Assembly: GCA_965250195.1 (NCBI GenBank)
Contig: OZ252295.1
Span: forward strand, 682,001 to 746,000
Direction of reading: 5' to 3'
Length of the DNA stretch: 64,000 nucleotides
Origin: CAUZIR01 sp965250195
Lineage (GTDB): Bacteria; Chloroflexota; Dehalococcoidia; Lucifugimonadales; UBA2962
The position numbers and the translations under genes were made by a program. Positions 38,456-46,541 of this stretch are shown here, piece after piece (the stretch's first letter is position 1; each line of letters starts with the position of its first letter). The notes beneath the pieces were generated by a model. The model did no database searches. It had not been told where the DNA came from and worked only from the letters and a program-made list of their open reading frames with translations.

Positions 38456-39376
38456 ATGTGCGGCATAGCCGGGTTCTTCTATAAAAATGGCGCCAGCGAG
38501 GTGCCCCTGGGAACGCGCCTCACCGACATGGCGACGGTCCTCGGCTCCAGGGGCCTGGATTCGACGGGCATGGCCCTGTACGGCGGCCTGCCGGCCGGCC
38601 ACCTGGCACTGCGCGTTCACTTAGAGAGCGCCAGGGGCGACTCCGAAGAGCGGCTGGCGGAGATTCGCGACCGGGTGGGCGAGGTGGCCACGGTGGCGAG
38701 CGCCCAGTACTCGGGAAACATCGCCCGCATCGAGCTAGAGGGCGTGACCGACACCGGCGATTTGGACCATATGACGCGCATTACGCACGCGGTCGAGTCC
38801 GCAGGCGTTGAACTTTTCTCCATCGGCAACGCCATGGAAATCGTAAAAGACGTCGGTCCGGCCAGCGAGCTGGCGGTCTACGACCTCAAGGTCTTCCAGG
38901 GCTCGCACGGCATTGCCCACACCCGACTGGCAACTGAGAGCAGAGTGGACATTTGCTACTCGCACCCGTTCTGGGCGAGGCCCTTCCCGGACATCGCGGT
39001 GGTGCACAACGGCCAGCTGACCAACCACAACAAGCTGCGCCGGTCGTTCCAGCGCCGGGGCTACGAGTTCCTCACGACCAACGACTCCGAGGTGATCGCG
39101 GTCTTCATCGCGGACCGACTCAGGGCCGGAGCGACTCTAGAGGGTGCGTTGACCGATTCTATTGAGGGCCTGGACGGGACGTTTACTTACCTGGTCGCCA
39201 CCAGGGACGGCATCGGCTTCGCCAAAGACCGCTTCTCCACAAAGCCCCTGATAGTGGCTGAAGATGACGGCTTCGTGGCCATGGCCTCAGAGGAGGTGGC
39301 GCTGGAGCCGGTGATGACTGCCAATACGAAGGTCCACGAGCCCACGGCCAGGACGGTGCGCACTTGGCATCGGTAA
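38456..39376 (+). CDS. Class II glutamine amidotransferase (GlxB/MgsA-like)
   Basis: 306 residues starting MCGIAGFFYKNG, so Cys2 becomes the N-terminal nucleophile after Met removal. HNGQLTNHNKLRRSF and GLDGTFTYLVATRDG are further family segments. It corresponds to the amidotransferase domain of glutamate synthase as a free-standing protein. It would release ammonia from glutamine, or a related group from a gamma-glutamyl compound, for the FMN partner two genes on. It overlaps the next gene by 13 bases. Confidence 0.88.
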   Translation: MCGIAGFFYKNGASEVPLGTRLTDMATVLGSRGLDSTGMALYGGLPAGHLALRVHLESARGDSEERLAEIRDRVGEVATVASAQYSGNIARIELEGVTDTGDLDHMTRITHAVESAGVELFSIGNAMEIVKDVGPASELAVYDLKVFQGSHGIAHTRLATESRVDICYSHPFWARPFPDIAVVHNGQLTNHNKLRRSFQRRGYEFLTTNDSEVIAVFIADRLRAGATLEGALTDSIEGLDGTFTYLVATRDGIGFAKDRFSTKPLIVAEDDGFVAMASEEVALEPVMTANTKVHEPTARTVRTWHR

Positions 39377-40059
39377 ATGCAAAAGGCCTCAGCCTGAGGG
39401 AAGTCAACAGGGCGATAAAGGACGGCCTCACCGCCGATGGTGAGGTGCTGGTCACCAACACCGAGTCACGTCACAACCTGGCCGTCGGCCTCAACCAGCC
39501 GGGCAAGGTGGTGCTGGAAGGCAACGTGGGCTACTACTGCGGCGGTATGCTGCAGCTCGCTGACATTGAGGTAACCGGCAACGCGGGCTGGTCGGTCGCG
39601 TCCGATATGCAATCGGGAAGCGTAGTCGTCCACGGCAACGCCAGCGCGGCCACGGGCGCGGCCATCAGAGGCGGAACACTGGTAGTGCATGGCAACACCG
39701 GCCCCCGCACCGGCATCTCCCAAAAAGGCGGGGTGATCCTGATCGGCGGGACGGTCGACTACATGTCCGGCTTCGTCAGCCAGAAGGGCCTCTTCATCGT
39801 CTGCGGCGACACCGGCGAGGCCTACGCCGACTCCATATACGAGACCCGGATGTTCGTCCGGGGCAAAGCCGACGACCTGGGGAACGGCGCGACTTTTGAG
39901 GACAAGAGCCCCGAAGATCTGACCGAGTTGTCCGAACTGCTCACACGCTACCAGGTGGCCGGGGTGCCGGATGCGTCCGAGTTCAAAAAGATCGTCTCGG
40001 ACAAGCGCCTTTACAACTTCGACAAGGCCGACTTCAAGATCTGGAGAACCGCACTTTGA
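39364..40059 (+). CDS. GXGXG (GltB C-terminal) domain protein (GlxC/MgsB-like)
   Basis: 231 residues from TTG 39364. The body is a right-handed beta-helix of G-x-x-G-x-x-x-G turns (GNVGYYCGGM, GNAGWSVASDMQSG, GNASAATGAAIRGG, GNTGPRTGISQKGG). This is the structural domain of glutamate synthase that holds the amidotransferase and FMN domains together. It overlaps both neighbours (13 and 4 bases), so the three proteins are made in equal number and probably form one complex. Confidence 0.88.
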   Translation: MASVNAKGLSLREVNRAIKDGLTADGEVLVTNTESRHNLAVGLNQPGKVVLEGNVGYYCGGMLQLADIEVTGNAGWSVASDMQSGSVVVHGNASAATGAAIRGGTLVVHGNTGPRTGISQKGGVILIGGTVDYMSGFVSQKGLFIVCGDTGEAYADSIYETRMFVRGKADDLGNGATFEDKSPEDLTELSELLTRYQVAGVPDASEFKKIVSDKRLYNFDKADFKIWRTAL

Positions 40060-41393
40060 CCAACGGCGCATCAACCAACGTCGAATCTCAAGACAACCGG
40101 CCGCTCCTGCGAGAGAGCTTCTTTTTTGGACCGGAGGTCGTGGAGGACATCCAGGCCAAGTCCGAGTTGGGCCGCTACCGCATCCGGGGGTACGGCACAC
40201 TCCGCAAGCTCCCTTCCTTCGACGACCTGACGATCATAACTTCCGGTATGAGTCGAGTCCCGTTAGAGGGCTACCGAGAAAAGTGCAGCACTGAGACCGT
40301 GCTGGGGGCGCGCAACGCCTCCGAGCCCCTGATCCTGGAGACTCCAATCTACATCTCCGGCATGAGCTACGGCGCCCTGTCGGCCACCGCAAAGACGGCA
40401 TTGGGAACCGCGGCCACCCGCATGGGCACCATGACCGTCACCGGCGACGGCGGCATGCTGGCGGCCGAGCGGGAAGCATCGAAACTACTGATGTATCAGG
40501 TCCTGCCCAGCCGCTACGGCTTCAGCCCTGATGACCTCCGATCTGCCAATGCGCTGGAGATCATCATCGGACAGGGAGCCAAGCCCGGCACCGGCGGGCT
40601 GTTGCTCGGCCTCAAGGTCTCAGACACGATCGCCAATCAGCGCGATCTTCCCCCAGGCGTCGACCAGCGAAGCCCCGTTCGACACCCGGACTGGATGGGT
40701 GCCGACGACCTGATGATCAAGATGGAGGAGCTCAGGGAGGTCACAGACGGCAAGGTGCCGATCTTCCTAAAGCTCGGGGCCGGACGAGTGACAGACGATG
40801 TGAAGCTCGCCGCCAAAGTGGGCGCGGATGTGATCGTGATGGACGGCATGGAGGCCGGCACGGGCGCGTCGCCGGAGCTGCAGCTCGACCACACCGGGAT
40901 CCCCACCATGCCCGCGACCGCCGAGGCCGTACGAGCGTTAGAGGAACTGGGCCTAGAGGACGAGGTCGACCTGGTCGTGTCCGGAGGCTTCACCAACGGC
41001 GCCGACATGGCCAAGGCGCTGGCCCTGGGGGCGAAGGGCATCGCTATCGGAACGGCCGCATTGATCGCGCTCAACTGCAACAAGGCCATCTACAACGAAG
41101 ACTACGCCGCGCTCGGCACCAGGGCTGGCGCCTGCCACCACTGCCATACCGGCATGTGCCCGGTCGGCATTACCACGCAGGACCCCAGGCTGGAGGCGCG
41201 CCTGGACCCGGAGGAAGCGGCGGACCGGGTGTTCAATTATCTCAACGCGCTAACGCTGGAGATTCAGCTTCTTGCCCGCGCCTGTGGCAAGCGGGACATT
41301 CACGACCTGGAGCCAGAAGACCTGCGGGCCCTGTCGGTAGACGCCTCGGCCATGAGCGGCATTCCCCTCATCGGCTCAAACAAGGTTTATTAG
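40056..41393 (+). CDS. FMN-binding glutamate synthase-like subunit (GlxD/MgsC-like)
   Basis: 445 residues from TTG 40056. The TIM-barrel FMN domain has GMSYGALSATAKTALG, FLKLGAGRVTDDVKLAAKVG, GMEAGTGASPE and VSGGFTNGADMAKALALGA. The [3Fe-4S] ligand motif CHHCHTGMCPVGI lies near residue 355. It is homologous to the synthase domain that transfers an amino group to 2-oxoglutarate. In methylotrophs the same three-gene set forms N-methylglutamate synthase. The methylglutamate dehydrogenase genes are not in the window, so the substrate remains open. Confidence 0.88.
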   Translation: MTNGASTNVESQDNRPLLRESFFFGPEVVEDIQAKSELGRYRIRGYGTLRKLPSFDDLTIITSGMSRVPLEGYREKCSTETVLGARNASEPLILETPIYISGMSYGALSATAKTALGTAATRMGTMTVTGDGGMLAAEREASKLLMYQVLPSRYGFSPDDLRSANALEIIIGQGAKPGTGGLLLGLKVSDTIANQRDLPPGVDQRSPVRHPDWMGADDLMIKMEELREVTDGKVPIFLKLGAGRVTDDVKLAAKVGADVIVMDGMEAGTGASPELQLDHTGIPTMPATAEAVRALEELGLEDEVDLVVSGGFTNGADMAKALALGAKGIAIGTAALIALNCNKAIYNEDYAALGTRAGACHHCHTGMCPVGITTQDPRLEARLDPEEAADRVFNYLNALTLEIQLLARACGKRDIHDLEPEDLRALSVDASAMSGIPLIGSNKVY

Positions 41394-41394
41394 G

Positions 41395-41458
41395 CGCTCC
41401 GCTCACTACGTTCGCTCTAGAGGCTTCTTCGGCCAAGGCCTCATCGCTTTCGCAATCA
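41395..41458 (+). repeat. Intergenic repeat family, copy C
   Basis: Starts right after the GlxD-like stop: GCTCCGCTCACTACGTTCGC, then TCTAGAGGCTTCTTCGGCCA and CTCATCGCTTTCGCAAT. This is nearly the consensus of the family, with GGCCAAGGC in place of CGCGCAAGCG. Confidence 0.65.
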
Positions 41459-41486
41459 CACCGCAACCCGAGGAGAGACTTTACCG

Positions 41487-42359
41487 ATGGGAAAGATTTT
41501 CGAAATGGAAATGGGCGGCGAAGTCGTCCGGGCCGAGCTGCTCAGCGACGACGCCCCTGAGACGTGCGCGGCTTTCGAGCGGGCCATGCCGACGACTACC
41601 TTCGGCGTGAACGCCAAGTTCGCGGGCGACGAGACTATCGCCATGCTCCCGTTCTACGCCCCGCCGGGCGAGAACCAGGTGCCGTCGGTCGGCCCGGGGG
41701 ACATCGGCTACTACCCCCGCAGCCAGACGCTGTGCCTGTTCTACGGCGAGATCATGCCGTTCGCATATATAAATCTCTTCGCAAAAGTAGTCCCCGAGGA
41801 CCTGGACAAAGCAGTCGCCGCGGGCAAACGCATTCTTGAGGCCGGCGCGCTGCCGGCCATAGTTCGCATGGAGGGCGAAGCCGGGTCTTCATCGACGCAG
41901 GCCGCGAGCACGGGCAACAAGGCGGCCGACGCTCTCAGGGCCGCGACGGCCGACATCTGGGAGAGCGAGCCCGACGACGTCGCCGCGATGCGTACGCACA
42001 CGCGGCCTCCCATGGGCAATATGCCATGCGTGGTGTACTCGAACTTCGACCTGTTCTGGGGGACCGAGAACCTGCACGTCGCCCGACAGCTCGCCGACGA
42101 GTTGCCCGCTCCGCAGGCGGGCAAGGTGGCGGCGGCGTACCTGAGACGGACCGAGGACCGGGTAGGTAAGTGGGGCTTCCCGGCCGCCACAAAGCTGATA
42201 ACACAAGCCGCCGACGCGGCCGAGGCCGCCGGATCTACCGAAGAGCTGAAGGAGATTCTGGACGCCGCCAACGTCTATCTCAACAGGCTGGGTAGCTGGG
42301 TGGACTCCATGATCCCCTGGAACGACATGGATTCCCGGCTGACTCTAGTCAGCCGGTAG
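41487..42359 (+). CDS. DUF3830 (cyclophilin-like) protein with unrecognised C-terminal half
   Basis: 290 residues, RBS GAGGAGA. Residues 1-130 match the DUF3830 cyclophilin-like barrel (GGEVVRAELLSDDAPETCAA, then GDIGYYPRSQTLCLFYGEIMP). The remaining 150 residues, after a Ser/Ala/Thr linker, contain conserved-looking FDLFWGTENLHVARQLADEL and helical repeats, and I know no family for them. Position after the GlxD-like gene and before a terminator makes it the last gene of this locus. A small-ligand binding or isomerase role is inference. Confidence 0.72.
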   Translation: MGKIFEMEMGGEVVRAELLSDDAPETCAAFERAMPTTTFGVNAKFAGDETIAMLPFYAPPGENQVPSVGPGDIGYYPRSQTLCLFYGEIMPFAYINLFAKVVPEDLDKAVAAGKRILEAGALPAIVRMEGEAGSSSTQAASTGNKAADALRAATADIWESEPDDVAAMRTHTRPPMGNMPCVVYSNFDLFWGTENLHVARQLADELPAPQAGKVAAAYLRRTEDRVGKWGFPAATKLITQAADAAEAAGSTEELKEILDAANVYLNRLGSWVDSMIPWNDMDSRLTLVSR

Positions 42360-42360
42360 C

Positions 42361-42466
42361 TGCTCCGCGCGCTGCGCGCTCTAGGGGCTTCTTCGCGCAA
42401 GCGCCGTTCTTCGCGCGCTGCGCGCTCTAGGGGCTTCTTCGCGCAAGCGCTCATCGCTTCGCAATT
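42361..42466 (+). repeat. Intergenic repeat family, copies D and E in tandem
   Basis: A 39-base stretch (42366-42404) recurs exactly at 42412-42450, a period of 46. The second copy continues into TCATCGCTTCGCAATTG, the full end of the family. Together they fill the gap between the DUF3830 gene and its terminator. Confidence 0.85.
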
Positions 42467-42483
42467 GAACTAGCTAGCCAATC

Positions 42484-42514
42484 AAAAAGACCCCCGGCGG
42501 TGCCGGGGGTCTTT
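42484..42514. terminator. Bidirectional rho-independent terminator
   Basis: A 13-bp stem (42486-42498 with 42502-42514, AAAGACCCCCGGC with its complement) around GGT. The A-rich left and T-rich right flanks allow termination from both sides, between the convergent DUF3830 and bioY genes. Confidence 0.85.
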
Positions 42515-42526
42515 CAGTGCCTGTAA

Positions 42527-43265
42527 CTAACCAGTCTCGTCCGGGTCTTTGTTTCTCTCGCCCTTGAGCCACCTCACCAGGGCCCATGTGCCGGGCAGCA
42601 GCATGGCCGCGCCGAACAGCTTTATCGCATCGCCCCCGATGAACGGGTAGAGCCCACCCTTGAGGGTCTTGTCGAGAACGTTGTTACCCGCGATGGCGTC
42701 GTAGTAGGTCAGGTCGATGCCAGGTATCGACGCCTCGGCGATGAACACGGCCAGCCAGGGGAGGCCGACGGCATAGATAGCGATATGCCCGACCAGCATA
42801 GAAATGAGAACCTTCGAGCCCCTGTCCCAACCGCGCTCCGCCAGCAGGCCGACCAGATAAGCGGCAAGTACGAACCCGACGATGTAGCCACCGCTGGACA
42901 GGTCCCAGATGAAGCCCTCGGTACCCGACCAGGGCAGGATGAAGTGGAAGTGCTTGTCCGCCATGATCGACGACGAGGGAGCGAACGCGGGCATGACCAT
43001 GCCGAGCAGCAGGTAGACGACCATGGACAACGGTCCCCGTCTGGAGCCCAGTACGCCGCCCGTAAGTAGCACACCGAATGTCTGGCCGGTGATGGGAACC
43101 GGTGGTCGTCGGCAGGCGGATAGCCAGCTGGGCCACCAGCGTCATTAAGAACGCAAAGCTGACTATCAGCCCGGCGTCGACAGCGAGCCGCTGGACTCTC
43201 GTCTGTATCCACTCGCCCGGCAGGACGACGTCTATGAGTACCGGGGTTTGTGCTTTCGCTTGCAA
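42527..43265 (-). pseudogene. bioY: BioY biotin transporter S component, frameshifted
   Basis: Two overlapping frames together make a BioY protein. The N-terminal part (from TTG 43265) reads to LAIRLPTT; the rest reads PVPITGQTFGVLLTGGVLGS in another frame to the stop at 42527. BioY normally has a continuous LPxTPVPITGQTF segment, so one extra base near 43100-43104 explains the break. The C-terminal helices (GGYIVGFVLAAYLVGLLAER, then KTLKGGLYPFIGGDAIKL) are intact. As an ECF-type substrate-binding component it would import biotin. Recent inactivation or an assembly error are both possible. Confidence 0.82.
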
Positions 43266-43268
43266 GTT

Positions 43269-43469
43269 CTAGGTTCCCTGGGCGTCGCCGTCTCGCGGCC
43301 GGAAGATGGAGTCTTTCGCGAATTCCACCTGCGTGCGGCGATTACGACCGCGCCGGAAAAGGCCTCCGCCTATCGCTGTGAGGGCGAACACCCCGGCCAG
43401 CCCGAGCGAGGCCTTCTTGAGGAACGCCCTGCGCGAGCTTCCATTTCCGTGGTTGTCCTGTGAGTCCAT
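43269..43469 (-). CDS. Small Tat-signal protein
   Basis: 66 residues from ATG 43469, with GGGAGG as ribosome binding site. SSRRAFLKKASLGLAGVFAL is a textbook twin-arginine signal followed by a hydrophobic helix, then a basic stop (FRRGRNRR) and a short tail. There is no globular domain. It may be a membrane-bound peptide or a remnant. It ends three bases before the bioY start and is probably co-transcribed. Confidence 0.7.
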   Translation of the reverse strand: MDSQDNHGNGSSRRAFLKKASLGLAGVFALTAIGGGLFRRGRNRRTQVEFAKDSIFRPRDGDAQGT

Positions 43470-43578
43470 GCGGGCCTCCCCTGTTCTGGCCTGGTTTTGT
43501 TCGGGTCGGCGAGCCGCAATGCCCCGAGCCGCGGGCAATTATAGCGGGTGACGCGGCCCGTATGAAGTGTCCCGCGAC

Positions 43579-44433
43579 TTACTCGGCGTCCTCGTTGCCG
43601 CCTATGAGGCCGTGGAAGTGATCTACCGGGCCGTTGCCCGTACCGACCGGGTACGCGGCGCGAATTGCAGCGTGAACGTAGCGCTTGGCCGACGCCACAG
43701 CGTCGCGCACGTCCATGCCCTTCGCCAGGGCGACTGCGGCAGCCGAGGCAAACGTACAGCCCGTGCCGTGCGTACTGGATGTGGCAATGCGGGCGTTGGT
43801 GAACGCCTTGAACTCACCGCCTGCATAAAGCAGATCCGTGGCCGGACCCGATCCAAGGCCGCCCGTGATGACGACCGCCCTCGGGCCGAGATCGGCGATG
43901 GCCCGGGCTGCGTCCTGAACCTGCTCCAGCGTCTCGATTGGCCTGCCGGACAGGACCGATGCCTCACGCACGTTGGGGGTTACCAGCGTCGCCATGGGCA
44001 ACAGGAGCCTTGTCAGAGCGCCCTCGGCGTCTTCGCGCAACAACCGATCACCGGATGTCGCGACCATGACCGGATCGACCACCAAAAACTCGACGCTGTG
44101 GCGCTTCAGACCGTCGGCGACGGCCTCGATTATCTCGGCGCTGGCCAACATGCCGGTCTTGACCGCGTCGGCGCCGATGTCGTCCATCACGGCGTCAATC
44201 TGCTTGCCGATCGAGGTCGCCGGAATCTCGTGGACGTCGGTGACGCCGAGGGTGTTCTGGGCGGTAACGGCGGTGATGACGGAGGTGCCGTAAGCTCCCA
44301 GGGCCGCGAAGGTCTTGAGGTCGGCCTGGATGCCCGCGCCGCCGCCGGAGTCGGACCCGGCGACGGTCATTACCCTTGGTGTTTGGGGCGTTTGGGGCGT
44401 TTGGGGCGTTTGGGGCCGATTCATTTCGGCCAC
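43579..44433 (-). CDS. thiD: Hydroxymethylpyrimidine (phosphate) kinase
   Basis: 284 residues. After a TPQ-repeat N-terminus the ThiD core starts RVMTVAGSDSGGGAGIQADLKTF, with AYGTSVITAVTAQNT, DAVKTGMLAS, VDPVMVATSG and the C-terminal anion-hole motif STHGTGCTFASA. It phosphorylates HMP and HMP-P for thiamin synthesis or salvage. Its start lies 13 bases inside the tenA gene, so the two work together in thiamin salvage. Confidence 0.95.
   Translation of the reverse strand: MAEMNRPQTPQTPQTPQTPRVMTVAGSDSGGGAGIQADLKTFAALGAYGTSVITAVTAQNTLGVTDVHEIPATSIGKQIDAVMDDIGADAVKTGMLASAEIIEAVADGLKRHSVEFLVVDPVMVATSGDRLLREDAEGALTRLLLPMATLVTPNVREASVLSGRPIETLEQVQDAARAIADLGPRAVVITGGLGSGPATDLLYAGGEFKAFTNARIATSSTHGTGCTFASAAAVALAKGMDVRDAVASAKRYVHAAIRAAYPVGTGNGPVDHFHGLIGGNEDAE
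44381..44416. repeat. Four tandem 9-base repeats inside thiD
   Basis: GTTTGGGGC occurs four times head to tail and encodes TPQ triplets at the ThiD N-terminus (PQTPQTPQTPQTP). It lies outside the catalytic core, so copy-number change would be harmless. Confidence 0.85.
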
Positions 44434-45095
44434 TTAAGTCCGACGCCAGAGTACGCCTGCTCCCAGAACATCAACTCGTAGCTCAGGGCCGTGTGGGCCA
44501 GCCAGTCGGTGCGGGGGGACCGGCGGTCGGGCGGAATCGCGTCCAGGTGGCTCCCCATCCAGGCCACGATGTCACCGAGGGCGGCCGGGCCGTGCAGGTC
44601 GATCCACCCTTTATAGAACTCGTTGTCAGGCACCCGACCGGCGTTAATCAGGCGGGTCGCCCAATCCAGATACGTACCCTCCGTGACGTACAGGACCGTG
44701 ACGATCTCATCGAAAGTGCCCTCGTGCCCGACCCTCGTCAGGAAGTCGACGAAGCCCTGTGTGGCCGGGGACGCCACCGCGGCCGTCAGCTCTTCTGCGC
44801 TCGCGTCCAGCTCACGCAGGGCCCTGACGAACAGGTCGTTTTCCGGGTTAAGCACGCCTTCGAGAAAACGATTGATCGGCGCACTGGCGTTGCCGAGGTC
44901 CGGTGACTTGGCGATGGCCAGCCCCATCATGGCCACCAGGTCTTTTACGAATATGTAGTCCTGGACGAAGTAGGTGCGAAATTTTTCGATTGGCAGCGTG
45001 CCATCGCCCAGTTCAAGAACGAGGGGATGGATGACCACCCGCTCCCAGGCTGCGGCGTGTTTGGCTCGTATGGAGTTGCTGAAGCTATCGGTCAT
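44421..45095 (-). CDS. tenA: TenA family protein (aminopyrimidine salvage), TenA_E-like
   Basis: 224 residues. FRTYFVQDYIFVKDLVAMMG near residue 40 and ALSYELMFWEQAYS near the C-terminus are TenA marks. The stretch where classical thiaminase II has its catalytic cysteine reads VLYVTEGTYLDWA, with no cysteine, which fits the TenA_E subgroup. Such enzymes hydrolyse degraded thiamin or formylaminopyrimidines to HMP, the substrate of the ThiD encoded downstream. No THI-box riboswitch was seen in the gap upstream (45096-45210). Confidence 0.88.
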   Translation of the reverse strand: MTDSFSNSIRAKHAAAWERVVIHPLVLELGDGTLPIEKFRTYFVQDYIFVKDLVAMMGLAIAKSPDLGNASAPINRFLEGVLNPENDLFVRALRELDASAEELTAAVASPATQGFVDFLTRVGHEGTFDEIVTVLYVTEGTYLDWATRLINAGRVPDNEFYKGWIDLHGPAALGDIVAWMGSHLDAIPPDRRSPRTDWLAHTALSYELMFWEQAYSGVGLKWPK

Positions 45096-45210
45096 GGTCC
45101 GTGCGCCGTTCGGGTTTGCCCGATTAGTCGTACGGCGTCCATCTTCGCATCTCCACTCCGTGGGCGCGTAGTCCTTTGCGCCAGGCTCCGGCTGCGATTA
45201 GGCTGGCGAG

Positions 45211-45828
45211 GTGACTCGTTCCATTGGCACCGACCAGCCAAACCGCTTGCGCCTCGTCGCCATAGCGACAGGTGGGTTTGGGCTCATCGTTACACCCGTC
45301 ATGATGGCCGCCTGGCAGGCGGAGACCGACTGGTTCCTGGTTATCGGCCGGATGTACTTCCCAGCCTATGTCGGCTCGCTCGCGGGTATGCTCTACTTCA
45401 GGCGCCGCCTGCGCGCGAAGCCGGTGTTCTGGGGACGGGCGTGGTTTTGGATTGCGTTCGTGGCGCTATTTATGGGACTGGTTGGCGACGTTGGAACGTT
45501 CTGGAGCGACGACGGCAATTTCTCGGTCCGATCACTGACGACGATTCAGGCGGCTTTCTTCCCCTTCGATTTGCTCGGGGCGGCGATAGCCCAGGTCGGA
45601 CTGCTCTACTACGGCCTCAGCCTTGTCTGGTCGAACGTGGTGCGCAACCGATTCGGCTGGTGGCTCGCTGGTCTGGCCGCTATTGGATTGCCCCTTTCGT
45701 TTCTGCACATTCCCAGCGGGACCATCTTCGCCACCACCGCGTTCTGGGTCGCGGCCGCGGTCTGGGACTGGCCAGGAGAGGCCGACCCGATAGGGTCTGA
45801 AGGGGAGACCACTCCTGAGCGCGCCTGA
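45211..45828 (+). CDS. Integral membrane protein of unknown family
   Basis: 205 residues from GTG 45211. About six hydrophobic helices cover residues 14-190, with few charged residues (Asp-Glu pairs in the loops FWSDDGN and AETDWF). No family is recognised. It runs into the rsmG region, where the reading frames meet within a few bases, so the two genes are probably one transcript. Confidence 0.7.
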   Translation: MTRSIGTDQPNRLRLVAIATGGFGLIVTPVMMAAWQAETDWFLVIGRMYFPAYVGSLAGMLYFRRRLRAKPVFWGRAWFWIAFVALFMGLVGDVGTFWSDDGNFSVRSLTTIQAAFFPFDLLGAAIAQVGLLYYGLSLVWSNVVRNRFGWWLAGLAAIGLPLSFLHIPSGTIFATTAFWVAAAVWDWPGEADPIGSEGETTPERA

Positions 45829-45850
45829 GTTCGAACGCGCGGCGGCGAGC

Positions 45851-46540
45851 GTGGGCGTCGCGCTGGATGCCGGACAACTCGACAGGTTCCAGCGCTATCT
45901 GGACCTGCTGGTCGATGGCAACCGGAAAGCCAATCTGGTCGCCGTGGCCGAGCCAGAGGAGATTCGGCGCAGGCACTTTCTCGATTCGCTCACGCTGGCC
46001 GTCGCCATCGAGCCCGAACGCATATCCCAGTCGAAGTTGCTGGACATCGGCACAGGTGCCGGATTCCCCGGCCTGCCGTTGGCCATCGCATTTCCGGGTT
46101 GCCGGGTGACTCTACTGGAGGCCACGGGCAAAAAGGTAACTTTTTTGCGCACGGTGCAGCGGGAGCTGGGGCTGGAAAACGTGACAGTCGTCGGAGGCCG
46201 CTCGGAGCGCCTGGCCCACGACCCGGCCCACAGAGGGTCTTTCGACATCGTCGTCGCCCGCGCCCTCGCCCGCATGGACACGCTGGTCGAGCTGATGCTC
46301 CCGTTTTGCCGGGTCGGCGGCGAGGCCGTCGCGTACAAGGGACGGGGAGCGGGACCGGAACTCGCGGCGGTCTCTGGCGCAATTGCGGCGACCGGAGGCG
46401 GTGAGGCGAAAGTGGTCGAAGTCACCGATGTAACAGGCATCGAAGACAGCGGTGCGCGCCTGGTGGTCATCCCGAAGACAGGCCCCACACCAGAGCGCTA
46501 CCCGAGACGGGAGGGGATACCCGGCAAGCGTCCGCTGTAG
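45851..46540 (+). CDS. rsmG: 16S rRNA (guanine-N7) methyltransferase
   Basis: 229 residues from GTG 45851. LLDIGTGAGFPGLPLAIAFP is the SAM motif I of RsmG; NRKANLVAVAEPEEIRRRHFLDSL precedes it, and VVARALARMDTLVELMLPFC follows. It methylates G527 of 16S rRNA. The family usually has about 12 more residues before the first helix, and the frame is open upstream to a CTG at 45815 with GGGGAG before it, so the true start may be that non-standard codon. Confidence 0.92.
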   Translation: MGVALDAGQLDRFQRYLDLLVDGNRKANLVAVAEPEEIRRRHFLDSLTLAVAIEPERISQSKLLDIGTGAGFPGLPLAIAFPGCRVTLLEATGKKVTFLRTVQRELGLENVTVVGGRSERLAHDPAHRGSFDIVVARALARMDTLVELMLPFCRVGGEAVAYKGRGAGPELAAVSGAIAATGGGEAKVVEVTDVTGIEDSGARLVVIPKTGPTPERYPRREGIPGKRPL

Positions 46541-46541
46541 A

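Noticed and set aside
42684..43265. The upper bioY frame as a complete separate protein
   Set aside because: After LAIRLPTT it turns into arginine- and histidine-rich nonsense, while BioY continues in the other frame.
45096..45210. TPP riboswitch upstream of tenA-thiD
   Set aside because: No CTGAGA or other conserved THI-box segments were found on the minus strand.
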